Positions 16,694 to 29,129 are shown, counted from the stretch's first letter. The stretch is DNA of 64,000 bases from Macrobrachium rosenbergii (GCF_040412425.1 NC_089763.1:59111915-59175914); one strand, 5' to 3'. Made by a program: numbers and translations. The notes: a model not told the origin generated them from the sequence alone.

Positions 16694-16695
<2 letters not shown>
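16565..16695 (+). mobile_element. SINE family 3 (tRNA-headed) copy
   Basis: GTATCTGAATTCGACAGATG is followed by an A-box-like TGGCCAGGTGG (16639-16649) and a B-box-like GGGTTCGAATC (16677-16687), with tRNA-like spacing of about 30 bases. The same block, diverged, recurs at 29750-29960. It is joined directly to a TA tract. It is not called as a functional tRNA because no acceptor stem closes around it. Confidence 0.6.

Positions 16696-16766
<71 letters not shown>
16694..16766. repeat. (AT)n microsatellite
   Basis: Pure TA tract immediately after the B-box region of the family-3 SINE. Confidence 0.97.
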
Positions 16767-16768
<2 letters not shown>

Positions 16769-19183
16769 TTCATTCAAAGTGAAGCTGCTTCCTCCAAAAG
16801 GCATGGCGCCAGAGAAAATGCTAAATTTATTTAGGGTTCAGTTACATAGTGTTAGAGTACAACTTCCACAACATAAGGTGTTTCTTGTACCTAAACTAAA
16901 GGCCAATCAGCAGAGCGTTGAAATGCTGAATATCGATGTATTTTAAGGCGTATGGAATGCTGCTGTAGCATGTCAAGTGTAATTTCTTCATCACCTTTTA
17001 TAAAAGATTAACACGTTAGCAAATAAGGCTTTAACACTTTTTATACAAGATTAACACGTTTTCTTGTAATAAAGAGGACTAGTATTCCAAATTGTGGAAG
17101 TATAGAGGGAAGGAACTGTTACCAAGCATGAAAGTCTGAAGAGGACTAACGTCCACAAAGGGAATGTGGGAAAAGCCATTTATTGGGTGTTAGGAGGTCA
17201 CATGCAAGAAAAGGAACTTTGGCATTGAGCTCAGCAAAGTATAATTCTTGTTGTAAAGGGAAAGAGAAGTCACCGTGTAGAGTGGAGAGGATGCAAATAC
17301 ATAGAGAAGATTGATTGATCAAACAATGGCCTCTGATTCAGTCTTGTTAGAAGAAAAATGTTGAAGTACCTCAATTTTAAATTGAGTATACCATACAGGT
17401 ACAAATAAGGTCTTTAAGGGGTACTCCATGGAGAGACAGTAAGTTGTGTGGTACTTAAATATCTGGGAAGAAGGAAAGACAGTACGAATAATCTTTTAGA
17501 TGTGGATTTAGTAGTTTTGAATCTGTTAGCTCCCCAAGGCCAGACTGGTGTAATCCAAACTTTTAAAAAGCTAAAAGCTGCAGGATTTTGTATTTTGCAT
17601 TGTCATTGAATGGTTGGGAATTTGAGGAAAAGAATCAGAGAAACAGCAATAAATGTGTCCGAGACATTTATTTCAACAAAGGTGTTGGAACCCTTTCCAG
17701 ATATCCTCACATACTCAGAGGCTGAGAAATGATGGGGAGTATGGGTGGCTGAGACGTCATTATGTCATACCGGAATATTAAATCAAAGAAAAGGTAAAAT
17801 ATCCATTACCGGTGCCGGAAGTTAAAGTATGAATAGAAAAAGTGTCATATATTATCCAGTTTTCAACCTCTTTTCTCTCTTTCTCCCCAGAAGCCAAGAT
17901 GTGTATTAATCGTGCTTTAAGGAAATGCAGACGCTTAAATTAGATAACATTCAGCACTCGTACCTTGTTCTGTGTAAACCTCCTGAATATTCTGAAATCT
18001 GTATTACTTCCATAACCCACTAACTGATTGAATTTGGAAGCTTGGTTGAAATTCATTATCAATACTGAGTTTTGGGGTAAAGACTTTAATGATAGTAGTG
18101 GCTTATGGGATTATCATTATCATGAATTGAAGCTTTTACCTTTCCTTTTGAATTAATTGTGCACCTTCTTCATTTTCATATTAAAATAATTATACAATTA
18201 ACTGTTCCAAACTAGTTTTTCTAAAGTATTCAAGTATTAACGATTGTTATATGTTCTTACAATATTACCCAATTATAGTTCTTTTGAAATGCAGGGGATA
18301 TAAATCACTTAGTTAGATCAGTGTCTAATTCTGAAAGCAGTTTCATCTAGTTCAGACGTTACAGTCAAGAGGAAAACTATATGTGTTCTGAACATTTCAA
18401 TACTAAGTGCTAAATTTCCCGTATGGAAGATGCTGACCATTTCACCAATATTTTCAAACACTGGGTTATGTTTTAGCCTCTGTACTGTTTCTGTCATAAC
18501 CCTGATTTCATTTCCACCATGAGTGTGGCTCTTGTACGATTTAAGTTTATGGAGTTGAGTCAATTAGTTATTGGCTACCTGGTTCAAATTTTGGTCGTAA
18601 TATGCTAATAGATAAAGGAAACTGTTCTTGGATGACACTGCCTTTAGGCATCTCTTGAGTGAAAGAATAGAAAATGTCAAAAGAGGTATGACCAGTTGTA
18701 TTTTTAATATTTAAAACAGATAAGATTTTGGTTATTTGGCCATACTTTAATATAGGCTTAGGAAGAGCCAGTAAGAGAAAAGTCTTATAAAGAAATTGAT
18801 GGTCTTGAGAGCGATAAGAGTTTGAGCTGGAAGAGGATGATTACTTGAACGATGAATAATAATTAGACAGGTCGACTCTTATTATGAGGCAGAAGGCAGA
18901 AAAGTACATCACCTTTAAAAACGGCCAAATATGCCTATGCCACTCGAGTGAAGTTGTGTAATGCAGCCATCCGTTTCAAGGTGGCCATAAATGGGCAAAG
19001 ACTGTAAGGAATGTTATGGTTAATCCAGAAAAATAAGTTTTTCATAAAAAAAAGAAATATAAATTAGTTATTTGAATGTCTATTTAAAATACCAAGATAA
19101 AAAGTAATAAAAGCAAAGTGCAGTTTATTATAATCAAAAGCCAGATGTGGCCTGACATTGAGAGTTGTATGGATATATGAAAG
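16767..19183. other. anonymous DNA
   Basis: About 2.4 kb without a recognisable gene or known repeat. Only short, unconvincing open frames occur. A small direct repeat of AAGATTAACACGTT (about 17005 and 17049) is present. Confidence 0.5.
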
Positions 19184-19258
19184 TGACGCCTGGATATTAT
19201 TAATAATAAAATAGTTTAACCAGACCACTGAGCTGATTATCAGCTTGACGCCTGGATA
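19184..19258 (-). mobile_element. SINE family 1, severely 5'-truncated copy with TSD
   Basis: TGACGCCTGGATA occurs at 19184-19196 and 19246-19258. Between the two lie 49 bases: a TTATTAATAATAAAA tail on the plus strand, then TAGTTTAACCAGACCACTGA, the 3' end of the family-1 SINE in reverse orientation. A perfect 13-bp TSD around a 5'-truncated insert is the signature of target-primed reverse transcription. Confidence 0.9.
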
Positions 19259-19315
19259 AAGAGATACTACTGCTATTATATATAAAACTAAAATGTAAAT
19301 ACCCTATTGGATGTC

Positions 19316-19926
19316 CCCCTCAATTTGGGACCTTCTTGACGTGGTGAGAGGCTCTTGAACCCCAGGAATCTGATCCCAGGTTTGAGTCCAAGAGTCCCAT
19401 AGACCATTATATATTTCTTTGAATTAATTTTTGCGGAATTTTCCGCTTTTGCTAAAATTTATTGGACCTGATAAACAGGAAAAGATATCATAACTGGGAT
19501 TGGGTTTATATTCGAAGCTAAATAGTGGAAACTGTGGTAGGACCATCAGCTGCCCGATAATGTTCGGAACTGAGAGATAACAGGCAGAACTATTCTTTAG
19601 GGCTGGACCACGGATTCCAGGGGGGTCCGGTTCTGGGGATAGGACTCTTGGCATTCTATCCAGTTTGCCCATAACACGATTAGAGTGGGGATGATAGTAT
19701 TCTCGCAATACTGTACCTTCGGTCCTAGCAAGCAGGTTTGGCTTACACTTGGGCCACTTTAATAGTGTTGTGCCATCCCCTGTGGGGTAGGGTAGGGATG
19801 CAGACATTTGGGAGTCAGTTCTCACTTGTGCCCTTGGTGGAAGAATAATCCCCATGAAAGGCTGATTATATCTTTTTAAGGTTTTCAGGTTAATTATTAT
19901 TTTTTTTTTACCCCTCTCAAATCATT
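19316..19926 (+). promoter_or_regulatory. LINE 5' UTR (probable internal promoter region)
   Basis: Lies between the TSD and the ORF1 start at 19927. It contains CCGGTTCTGGGGATAGGACT near 19628 and a T-rich run just before the ATG. The antisense open frame at 19424-19855 is not supported as a gene. Promoter function is inferred from position only. Confidence 0.5.
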
Positions 19927-21748
19927 ATGTCTAGCATTTATAAGGATTCGAGTACCCCTGGACCCGCTGATGGTGTTGTTCTGGCACAGATGATGACCTC
20001 TAAACCCACCTTGGAGATTGAAATTTCTCCAAATGTTGATGACTTCTCCAAAAATAAAATGACAAAAAGCAGTGATTACAAATATCCTGATCCCCCTCCT
20101 GACATTACCTACCCTGGACCCTCTAGCCATGCTTCATTGATGACGACTTCAAGCAAGGACACAGACTTCTCAAAGAAATCTTCATCCAAAATTGAATCCT
20201 CAACACAGCCAGGTTGTGCGGAAAATTTGAGAATACTCCATATCGAAGACTTACCCGTCTGTTGTGATTATGAAATGATCTCGACAGCTCTGAAATCATT
20301 TGGAACTGTTGTAGAAATCAGGATGAACTTTATTGAGATTGAATCTAATGGGAAGCTTGGTTACCTTTAGTAGCCATGATGAGGCTCTAAAGGGTAGTAG
20401 TATGATAAATGCCATACAAATAGGTCAAGCTACAGTACGAGGAGCCTTAACAGACAAAGTTCCCAAAGACATGGACGTTTATGTGCCATGTAAATGGGCG
20501 CAGGATCAACCAGAGGAAACCAGAATGCAGAAATAAGGACTCCCAAACCTCCTATGTGGGTGGTAGCTTCAGCCAAGGAGGAAAATTATAGCTACTATGA
20601 ATTTTGCAGGTTTCTTCAGAAAAAGGTGGGAGGAATAAAGAGCGGTGATATTTCTCGTTTTGCGAAGAACACCGTTCTTATTCATGCCAAATCCACAACC
20701 CAAGCATATATGCTGACCTTGTTGGACTAAAAAATGATGAAATGATTACGAAGATCAGGCCCCACTTAAGCTTCATTTAAAGGGGAAGAGTACTATTTGA
20801 AAAAGACTTTTATGACATAACAGAAGAAGAAATTTTAGAAATGAGTCCCACTTCAGTTTGGAGAGTGAAAAAGGCAGCTATTGCCAACATGGTCATTTTA
20901 ACCTTTGCAGACTCTGAAGTACCTTCTCATGTCATATTTGAAAATGAAAGGGTATGAGTACGTCCTTTCCAGCAAAGACCAGTGCAGCGCTATCATTGCT
21001 TTAAGTTTGACCACCCACCAAAAAACTTCAAAAATGCAAAAATTTGTATAAACTGCTCTGGTGTCCATCATGATGATGAATTTAATAGAAAAGCAAAATG
21101 TGTTAATTGTCAACTGGAACTTAAATCCAATAACAAAAATTTTAAAATTCCCAAATTTGAACTGTTTGCCCAAAATAAAGCCAGTGCAGAGCATATAAGT
21201 ATCGGTTTTGCAAAAAGACAATTAGGTCAACAAACTAGGAGCTATGCTGAAGTTCTTAAGCCACAACCCCTATCTACCACTAGGGGTGCAGTGGCAGCAC
21301 CCTCTAATGTAGCAGGTGCATCAACCCCTGTGGTAGTGGCCCAGCCATCTGGGTCAGGTACTCGGCCTGTTGAGGCTAGAGCACAAGCCTCTAAGGAGAA
21401 GGAGGATAAGATGGCACTTAACCCAACCACCTTGGAATTGCCTCAGATAGAGTCTCTGCCTGATTTAATGGAAACTGGGGAGCAAAAGCACCAAAAGAGA
21501 TGTTCACCCTCATCCTCTCCTCCTTAGTAATAGATACGAAGTACTAAGCTTGATTGCAAGAACCCCAGCCTGAATTTAAACAAACTGACAAGAAAGGGAA
21601 ACAAAATGACACCAGTAAATCAACAGATAATAAACCAAACCTGTCAAGACCAGTCCTCTCCAAATCATCTCTTGATAATATTCATAAACAAAAGAGAGTA
21701 AATGAGAAGGCTCCATTCAAAGGGCCTTCCACCAAGCCCAAAAAATAG
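19927..21748 (+). pseudogene. LINE ORF1 protein (RRM plus CCHC zinc knuckles), broken
   Basis: Starts at the ATG at 19927 (MSSIYKDSSTPGPADG). An RNA-recognition-motif-like fold is visible: LRILHIEDLP (RNP2-like, near 20227) and, after a frameshift, LVTFSSHDEAL (RNP1-like, near 20355). A second domain with YEFCRFLQKKVGG follows (20598). Next is a zinc-knuckle region: YHCFKFDHPPKNF, CINCSGVHHDDE, CVNCQ (20990-21115); the first knuckle has Phe where the second Cys would be expected. The tail is Pro/Ala/Thr-rich, then basic, ending PSTKPKK. At least three frame breaks (near 20370, 20540, 20960) plus stops near 21526. ORF1 proteins bind LINE RNA; this copy is dead. Confidence 0.85.
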
Positions 21749-24700
21749 TTTTCACATCAATACTACAATGGAACTGTAGAGGTCTTAGGGCTCGAAGTGA
21801 AGAGCTGAAGGTACTGTTCCATGACCATAGCCCAGGTATTGTGTGTCTCCAGGAAACAAAGCTTGGAAGCACACAGTATATTCATGGGTTAAATTACAGC
21901 ATATATAATTCTCCACCACCAATCGGAGATAGAGCTAAGGGAGGTGGAGCAATTACTGTGCATGAGTCATTGAACACTCCTTAGTATCAATTATTACTCA
22001 TCTCCAAGCTGTAGCAGTAACTTTCATTTTAGACAAGCAAGTTACAGTTTGCTCCATCTATCTTCCTCCTGATTTGGATTTCACTTATAATGATATTCAT
22101 GTACTGATCAATCAGCTTCCTACTCCTTTCCTCCTCCTTGGTGATTTTAATGCTCACAACCCCATATAGGGTGGGAACACGACAGATGCCAAGGGTAGGA
22201 TGTTGGAGGATGTTATGGATGATCATAATATCACTATACTCAATAATGGAGCCATGACTTACCATAACATCTACTCCAACACTTATTTAGCTATCGATCT
22301 GAGCTTTTGCTCATCTAGTGTTCACACTGATCATGAATGGTCAGTAAATGAATCTTCAAATGGGAGTGACCATTTCCAGTTCATATAAAAACAGTTAAGA
22401 ATCAGCCATCTGAGTCACCTCCCAAATGGAAGGTAGATGAAGCAGACTGGAAGAAATTTAATGTGTCTGTTCCCATGGACAAGAATGTAAACTCATTTCC
22501 ATCCATCTCAGAGTCATATAATTACTTCAGTGACACCACCAACAACAGTGCAATTGCCTCTAATCCAACAACAAAAGGGAAGCCCTCTAGACCAGCAGTT
22601 CCTTGGTGGAACAAAGCCTGCAGTAGTATGAGAAAGATCACTAGAAAATGATTCAAAAAGTATAAGAGGAGTTGAACTGCCCAAGCCAAAGTTATTTACC
22701 GACTTGCTGTGGCCAAGCAAAATAAATATTTTAGAAAAGCAAAAAGAGAGTCATGGATGTACTACATTAATGCCATTACCTCAAAAATGGCATCCAAAAT
22801 GATTTGGAAGAAAATTAAAAAACTAAATGGCAAGTTTGTTCCTGAACCTCTGCCTACCCTTAAGATAAATGGTGACCCAATCACCCAACCAGAGAGGGTC
22901 GCAGAAAAATGAGGAGAACATAGCTTGAGAATATCGAGTAGTGAGAACCATTCTGTAGAATTCCAAGATATTAGAAGTGCCCAGATTTCTTTTGATTTAA
23001 GTGAAAACAATTGTGAACCATATAATGCAAAATTTACACTGCAAGAACTCAAAGGTGCCTTGCAGAATACCAAACCATCAGCCCCTGGTGAAGACAAAGT
23101 ACTTTATGAAATGTTGAAACATTTCCCAGAAAAGTAAAAAAAAATTCTTTCAGATATAATAAATGAAATCTGGGAAACTGGTATTATTAATCCTCCCTAT
23201 GAAGAAACCAAACAAGGATCCTGTTTTACCCAGCAGCTACCGACCAATGGCTTTCACCAGTTGTGTTTGTAAGCTGATGGAAAAGATGATTAACATCAGA
23301 CTTGTATGGCACTTAGAAGCAAATAAAAAGCTTTCTCCATTCCAGTTTGGCTTTCGGAAAAGTAGATCTACTCTAGATCCCTTGCTCAGGCTCTAAAACC
23401 AAATACAACAAGGTTTTGCTAAACTGTGCCAAACAATAGGAGTTTTCTTTGATTTGGAAAAGGCATATGGCACCACATGGCATCATGGTATTGTGAAAAA
23501 GTTGTATAAGATGGGCATTAAAGGGAAAATTATCAGATTTATAAATTTGTTTTTATCAGAAAGATATATAAAGGTAAGAGTTGGGAATCATGTATCACGA
23601 CCTTTCTTACAAGAAGAGGGAGTTCCTCAGGGTAGTGTCCTTAGTGTCACTCTCTTTGCTATTGCCATTAATGGAGTATTAGAAAAGATATCATCACCAG
23701 TAAAAGGGTCTTTATTTGTAGATGATTTAGTTCTGTGCTGCACAGGATATGATGCAGCAAGTGGGCTAATGCGCAAGAGTTTCGATTTTCCGAACCTAAA
23801 ACTGTCACTGTTCGGCTCTGCAGACGCCGAACTAAGGAAACCATTCCAACTCTTACCTTAAATGGAATTATTTTACCTTACTCTACTGAAGTAAAATTTT
23901 TAGGAATGGTCTTTGAGGAAAAGCTCACTTGGAATAATCATATTGACCAGTTAAAAGTGAGAGTGAAGAGATCACTAAATATTTTAAAAGTAGTATCTAA
24001 TTTTAATTGGGGTGCTGATAAGAAATCGTTGTTAAGGCTTTAAATGCAGTATGTTTATCTAAGTTAGACTATGGCTGCCAAGTATGCTCATCTGCTTCAA
24101 AGACTAAACTTAAGGAATTGGATGCTGTGCATAATATGGGGCTAAGGATCTGCACTGGTGCTTTTAGAACTTTACTCTTTGAACATATTTATGTAACTCC
24201 CATCAACTACCACTGGACTTAAGGAGGCATGAGCTAGGTCTGAGATACACCATGTGGCTGAAAAGCTCAAAGGAGAATCCTTCGTTTGAGATCTTAAAAC
24301 AGTGTGACTCAAGGCTTTTTGGATCTAGATCTTCAATACCATCTCAAATCAGACAGCTGGTGAACTGGAGGATGAAAGCATAAAAACGCAGAAGATCCTA
24401 CAAGTTAAACATCCTGCTATCCCTCCATGGTTTATTCCAGCAATAGTTGTCTGCATTAAAGAGACAAAGAAGTAAGATCGTTCGGAAGAAGAAGTGAGAG
24501 ACAAGTTTTTGGAGCATGTTGAGAGGCATATAAATGACAAGAAAATCTATAGTGATGGATCAAAATCAGAAGATGGAGTAAGATGTGCAGTGGTGTGTGA
24601 GGGGGAGTCATATATAAAAAAGTTATCAGACTCCTCATCCATTTTCACTGCTGAAGGAACTGCCATAGTTGATGCTTTAAATCTTGCATCTGATAAGAAA

Positions 24701-25260
24701 TTTAAATCCACAGTAATATATAGTGACTCAAGGAGTGTTTTAGAAGCCCTAATGAAGTTTAACCCTACCCATCCCTCAATTCAAAAGGCTCAGGAATGGC
24801 TTTTTTATCTTTCTGTTCGCCACAAATCCGTAAAGTTTAGTTGGATTCCTGGGCACAATGGTTTAGAAGGAAAGGGTGCCGCAAGATGTGATTTCTTAAC
24901 TAGTAAGGTGCTACATTTGGATATGCGTCCAGTTATCAGAAGATACGTTCGTACAAAATGGCAGCAGAGATGGACTTCCCCCATTTTATCCACAAATAGG
25001 AAATACAGAAACATTAGAAAAAGTATTGATTTTTGGAGCTCGGGTTTTAATCATAACAGAAGATTTGAGATCATCCTAACACGACTTAGGATTGGCCGTA
25101 CCCGCTTCACTCATAGCTATTTTAGAGGGAGCCAGTGCCCCAATTTGTGCTCACTGTGGTGGTCAGTTATCCGTTGAGCACATGCTGGTGCACTGTCCTA
25201 AATTTAATCGCCTTAGGGCAAAGTACTTAATAAGTGGGAAGACTATTTAGAAATTTTAAA
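21745..25260 (+). pseudogene. LINE ORF2 polyprotein (endonuclease, RT, RNase H), broken
   Basis: Endonuclease: ILQWNCRGLRARSEELK (21757), IVCLQETKLGS (catalytic Glu in QET, near 21838), FLLLGDFNAHNP (near 22130), SDHF (22367). RT: PSSYRPMAFTS (23228), FQFGFRKSRST (23342), VFFDLEKAYGTTWHHGIV (23441), GVPQGSVLSVTLF (23621), and an active-site box FVDDLVLC (23716), where most LINEs have [FY]ADD. RNase H: IYSDGSKSEDG (24547), E in AEGTAI, YSDSRSV, and KFSWIPGHNG (24835). The carboxy terminus has CAHCGG...HMLVHCPKF (from about 25146). Stops or frameshifts near 21980, 22168, 22650, 22912, 23137, 23395, 23770, 24040 and 24380 inactivate it. It overlaps or abuts the ORF1 stop. Confidence 0.88.
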
Positions 25261-25611
25261 TGATCGCGTTGAGGTAGATAACCTTACGGGTTATCTGAAA
25301 GAATCTGGTTATTTTAATGAGATATGATCTCAGTAAATTTAATAAAGATTTTAGTCATATATATTTTATATACTAAGTACATATTTTGAATATAAAAGTT
25401 TAATATATATTTATTTTTTGTTGGTTTCATACAATATCGTTCTTCATTTTTTACGTTCATATTTTAACACTGAATTTTACTAGTATGTCATCATTCACCT
25501 ATTCATTATCATCATATCATTAACTTATATATTTCACCTCCATTATGGCGCTGAATAATCTTGATGGGTTCCGGTGCTTGGTCTTCAATACCTAAATTTC
25601 ATAATCAAACA
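25261..25611 (+). other. LINE 3' UTR and tail
   Basis: AT-rich with AATAAAG near 25341. It ends with GGCGCTGAATAATC, a GGGTTCCGGTGCTTGG block and CCTAAATTTCATAATCAAAC, without poly(A). The last 65 bases align with the end of the 26814-27140 retroposon. Confidence 0.75.
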
Positions 25612-25626
25612 ACCCTATTGGATGTC

Positions 25627-26320
25627 ATGTTAGAAATTACTGAAGGGAAGCTAGACATTGGTTGAGTGGCAAGAATAGAATAAAAAGACGATTGTAGTCT
25701 AAATTCAACTTATGTGAGTTTAGTTATGTTTTTCTTAGGCTGACTGTGCTAATGACTTCTGGAAAGATTCAGTGCATAGGGTATATTAAATATCTGGGGG
25801 TTACTAATAATATGATTTAGAAGATGCACAGGCTTTCATATAATTAAAGGCAGGCGACAGATACGGTGTGTGCCCAGCTGATTTGTTATTAGCTTGAATT
25901 AGTTATTAATTGATGTACACTGACTTGAACCGAGTCTTTGCACAAAGACCAATATGACCATAAAATCCTCAGTCTTGGTCGTTTATTATCAGAGAAATGT
26001 GATGAAGTGATGTATAATGACCAGCAACTAAGTAGACCAAGATTAAATTGAAGAAAAGGTTTTCTATGTGTAGTTACCACTTGTATTTGATATTGGATTG
26101 TTAGGATGTAAATATAATGAAGAATTTCAATTTTTCAGCGTTACGCAATAAGTGACCCACGTTTAGTAGATGACAGCAGTAAGATTAGAATTGATATTAG
26201 TAAACAATTGTAAGAAGTAAGGAAGAATTCAGAGTTCAGTGTATATCACGCTAGGCTGAAGACAAAGTACTGGAAGAAAGAACTTGATTGCCAGTAAAGT
26301 AATGCGATTAGCCCCCACCC
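25627..26320. other. anonymous DNA
   Basis: Flank beyond the LINE's right TSD. No coding region or known repeat recognised. Confidence 0.5.
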
Positions 26321-26326
26321 CCTCAA

Positions 26327-26520
<194 letters not shown>

Positions 26521-26800
26521 ATTTTATCCCCCCCGACCTTTGTAAATAAATTCCAGTCTTCGAACATGGACAAATGAAATGTGAAAATGCACAAGGAGTG
26601 ACAAACGGAAGTTGGGAGGTATAGCGACAAAAGTGTCGTGGACTTGATAGATAAAAACAGTGTTTATAAGATAGTGTTTATATGATTTCAAGTTTCAGTA
26701 ACATGTAATATGTGAGAGATTGACGAAAGTCCAACAGACCAGTAAAAGAAGTTGTAGACATCTCTCAGAATTTGGTATTTTAATACTAAAGAAATTTGGG

Positions 26801-27153
26801 TAACTGAAGTATCTCCCGTAGGGGAGTAGTGCCGTCAGTGCACCTTGTGCGGTGCACTGTAGGTATTACTTTAGGGTCTTTGCAGCGTCCCTTCGGCCCC
26901 TAGCTGCAACCCCTTTCATTTTTTTTTTTTTTTTTTTTTTTTTTTACTGTACCTCTGTTCATATCCTTTTTCTTTCATCTTACTTCTCACCCTCTCCTGA
27001 CCACTGGTTCACAGTGCAACTGCGAGGTTTTCCTCCTGTTACACCCTTCAAACGTTTTTACTTTGTTTCTGTTTCAATGCTGAATGATCTCATAGGTCCC
27101 ACCGCTTGGCCTTTATGCCTAAATTCTGTATTCTGTTCGATAACTGAAGTATC
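26801..27153 (+). mobile_element. 327-bp non-autonomous retroposon with perfect TSD
   Basis: TAACTGAAGTATC at 26801-26813 and 27141-27153 brackets an element starting TCCCGTAGGGGAGTAGTGCC. It carries GTGCACTGTAGGTATTACTT, CTTCGGCCCCTAGCTGCAAC, a long T run (about 26918-26945), TGCGAGGTTTTCCTCCTGTT and a final part (GCTGAATGATCTCATAGG, GCTTGGCCTTTATGCCTAAA). No open frame and no clear Pol III boxes. I remember this sequence as very common in palaemonid prawn data. The 3' end resembles the end of the LINE at 25.5 kb, so the element probably uses related RT machinery. Another 5' fragment lies at 63898-63935. Confidence 0.88.
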
Positions 27154-27880
27154 AGTTGTTGTTAAATTCATGGTGTCTGACAAAACCAAATAACCCTTGA
27201 TTCAGACATGCTGAAAGATGAACTGCTGAGATGATATTAACTGGCAAGTGTGCTCATAAATATCTGGATAGAAGACGCCTTGGCGCATAAAAAAGAAATA
27301 CAATCTTTGGCATATGCTAGGTGATGTTCAATGAATTTGTGAAAAGTAAATTCACAAATGAGGAAAAGTTGATCCAATGGGAAAGCGGATATTAGAGATC
27401 TATTCATCACTCACTTCAGCTCTGACAACTATAAACTCACAAGTTTGTGAACTTTTTGAAAAAGTAAGCATCATTGAAAATACTGTATATTGTATAGGTA
27501 TTTTCCCACTGTTTTTAAATTTTAAAATCAGTTGACAATCCAAAGACCACGCACTCTCCCATTTACGTGCACTTCATTATTCATTCACATCTCTGCAGGT
27601 AAACACACACACCTTATTACAAGAATCAAGGAAGATACACATCTGTGCAATGAGAATACCGAAAATAAGGCAAAAGAACTAAATTAGATACAGTAACTAA
27701 TAGCTGTAGTGATAAGCTGCAGATGCTGCTATTGTATGCAACAGTGAAACTGCTAGAAAGATTCATTTGGAAATTCCAGTGGATATACTTTTAGTTCGAT
27801 GCCTTCACCAAGTTCTTAACAGATTTATGTGTACAACAGAGAGAATTGAAAGATGAATCTGATTGGAAAACTGACATTCA
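27154..27880. other. anonymous DNA
   Basis: No coding region or known element recognised. Confidence 0.5.
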
Positions 27881-27884
27881 GTGA

Positions 27885-28190
27885 GCTTTGACCAATGAGC
27901 CATCAAGAGAGGTATAAGTTGATATCAGCCTGCTGTACATATGCCTGCCGTAAATCAGGTTTCTGTACTTAGATATTCAGTCTCCACCACGATAGCTGAC
28001 TGATAGGTTAATTATGAATTTTTCGTCCCAAACACCAATACATTTTTTAGTCACAAATATTAAGCCACAGATGTCGTTTAATATCCAGTTCACTATTCCT
28101 CGGGAATAGCTTACATCCTAGGGAAATTATAATTGAGCAAGACTTCGTCACCAGTGGGATTCGAAATGCCGCCTGATTGGAAAACAACAA
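27885..28190 (-). mobile_element. SINE family 2 unit (tandem copy 1)
   Basis: Contains TGACCAATGAGCCATCAAGA-like, CAGGTTTCTGTACTTAGATA and CCAGTTCACTATTCCTCGGG blocks in the same order as the next unit (28190-28475), and ends near a tRNA-like B-box complement (TGGGATTCGAAATGCCG, about 28156). On the minus strand the order is tRNA head then tail. The family also occurs at 45985-47300. Confidence 0.65.
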
Positions 28191-28475
28191 CTTACAGTGA
28201 CCTTTGACCACTGGGCCATCAAGATATCAACTCTGCTGTACATATGCCTGTCGAATTCAGGTTTTTGTACATCGATTCGGTGTCAACCCTCCACCATGAT
28301 AGTTGATTGGTAGGTTTATAGCGCGTGGCTAATAATTAGTTTTTGTCACATGCACCGTAACATTTTACATATACACAAATATTAAGCCCAAATGTCATTT
28401 GATATACAATTCACAATACCTCGAGAATAACATAGACTAAAGGGGATAACTGATAACAGCCATCAAAAGAGGAAG
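28191..28475 (-). mobile_element. SINE family 2 unit (tandem copy 2)
   Basis: Direct repeat of the preceding unit at roughly 280-300-bp period: GACCACTGGGCCATCAAGAT (28204), TGTACATATGCCTGTCGAAT (28236), CCACCATGATAGTTGATTGG and ACAATTCACAATACCTCGAG (28408). On the minus strand TGGCCCAGTGGTC (A-box-like) and CATTTCGAATCCCAC (B-box-like) bracket a tRNA-sized head shared by the two units. Confidence 0.65.
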
Positions 28476-28678
28476 AAGTTATTCCCAAATTTAAAGTAAA
28501 TTGCACATTAAATGACATTTAAACTACCTACAGAGTGTCTGAATGAAAAGCTCTTCAGTTCTCTCTGGTGCGCTTTTCAAACACGCTTTAAACTGTAAAT
28601 GATTTTCCCATTATTGCAATCTCGTAGGTAAAATATAATTATATCAATGTGTCTCTGACCGTGTGCTATATCCAAGAC

Positions 28679-28792
<114 letters not shown>

Positions 28793-29129
28793 TTTATCCA
28801 TTCTTCTGTTATTTGTTAGTACCATAACATTTAGGAACACAGACAAGGGTAAGATGGAAAACACTTAGAAAAAGGACTTAAAATGATTCCATCCATAATA
28901 AAAAAAAAAGTCGAATGAGATGCGGAAGGAAAGATTAAATAAAGAAGTGAGGTTAATTAGTGTTGCCGTATCACCAGAACAAACGCATCAGCAGCTGCTC
29001 ATCTGTTATTTCTTTTTCTTTTGCTTTTTTACTCTGAAGAAGTTTGTGTTCTTTAACGCCACCCAAAGACAACACTTGTATGTGTGTTTACAGCAGCGAC
29101 AAATACACATCGGCAGTTGTATTTGTTTT

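Larger units (their letters stand above)
19301..25626 (+). mobile_element. full-length non-LTR retrotransposon (LINE) with perfect TSD
   Basis: ACCCTATTGGATGTC lies at 19301-19315 and again at 25612-25626, a perfect 15-bp target-site duplication. The 6.3-kb insert has a 5' UTR, ORF1 (RRM and zinc knuckles), ORF2 (APE-type endonuclease, RT, RNase H, terminal zinc knuckle) and an AT-rich 3' UTR ending GGCGCTGAATAATC then GCTTGG...CCTAAATTTC. ORF2 carrying RNase H is typical of the I/Jockey-like assemblage of LINEs; I would not commit to a clade. Several stops and frameshifts mean this copy cannot move. Confidence 0.92.

Noticed and set aside
16636..16700. tRNA gene
   Set aside because: A- and B-box words are present, but no acceptor stem closes and the block recurs with a SINE body; treated as a SINE head. 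The same holds for 7.6, 28.2, 33.9, 46.8, 47.1 and 60.4 kb.
19424..19855. 143-codon minus-strand open frame
   Set aside because: Lies wholly in the 5' UTR of the plus-strand LINE, antisense; no motif.
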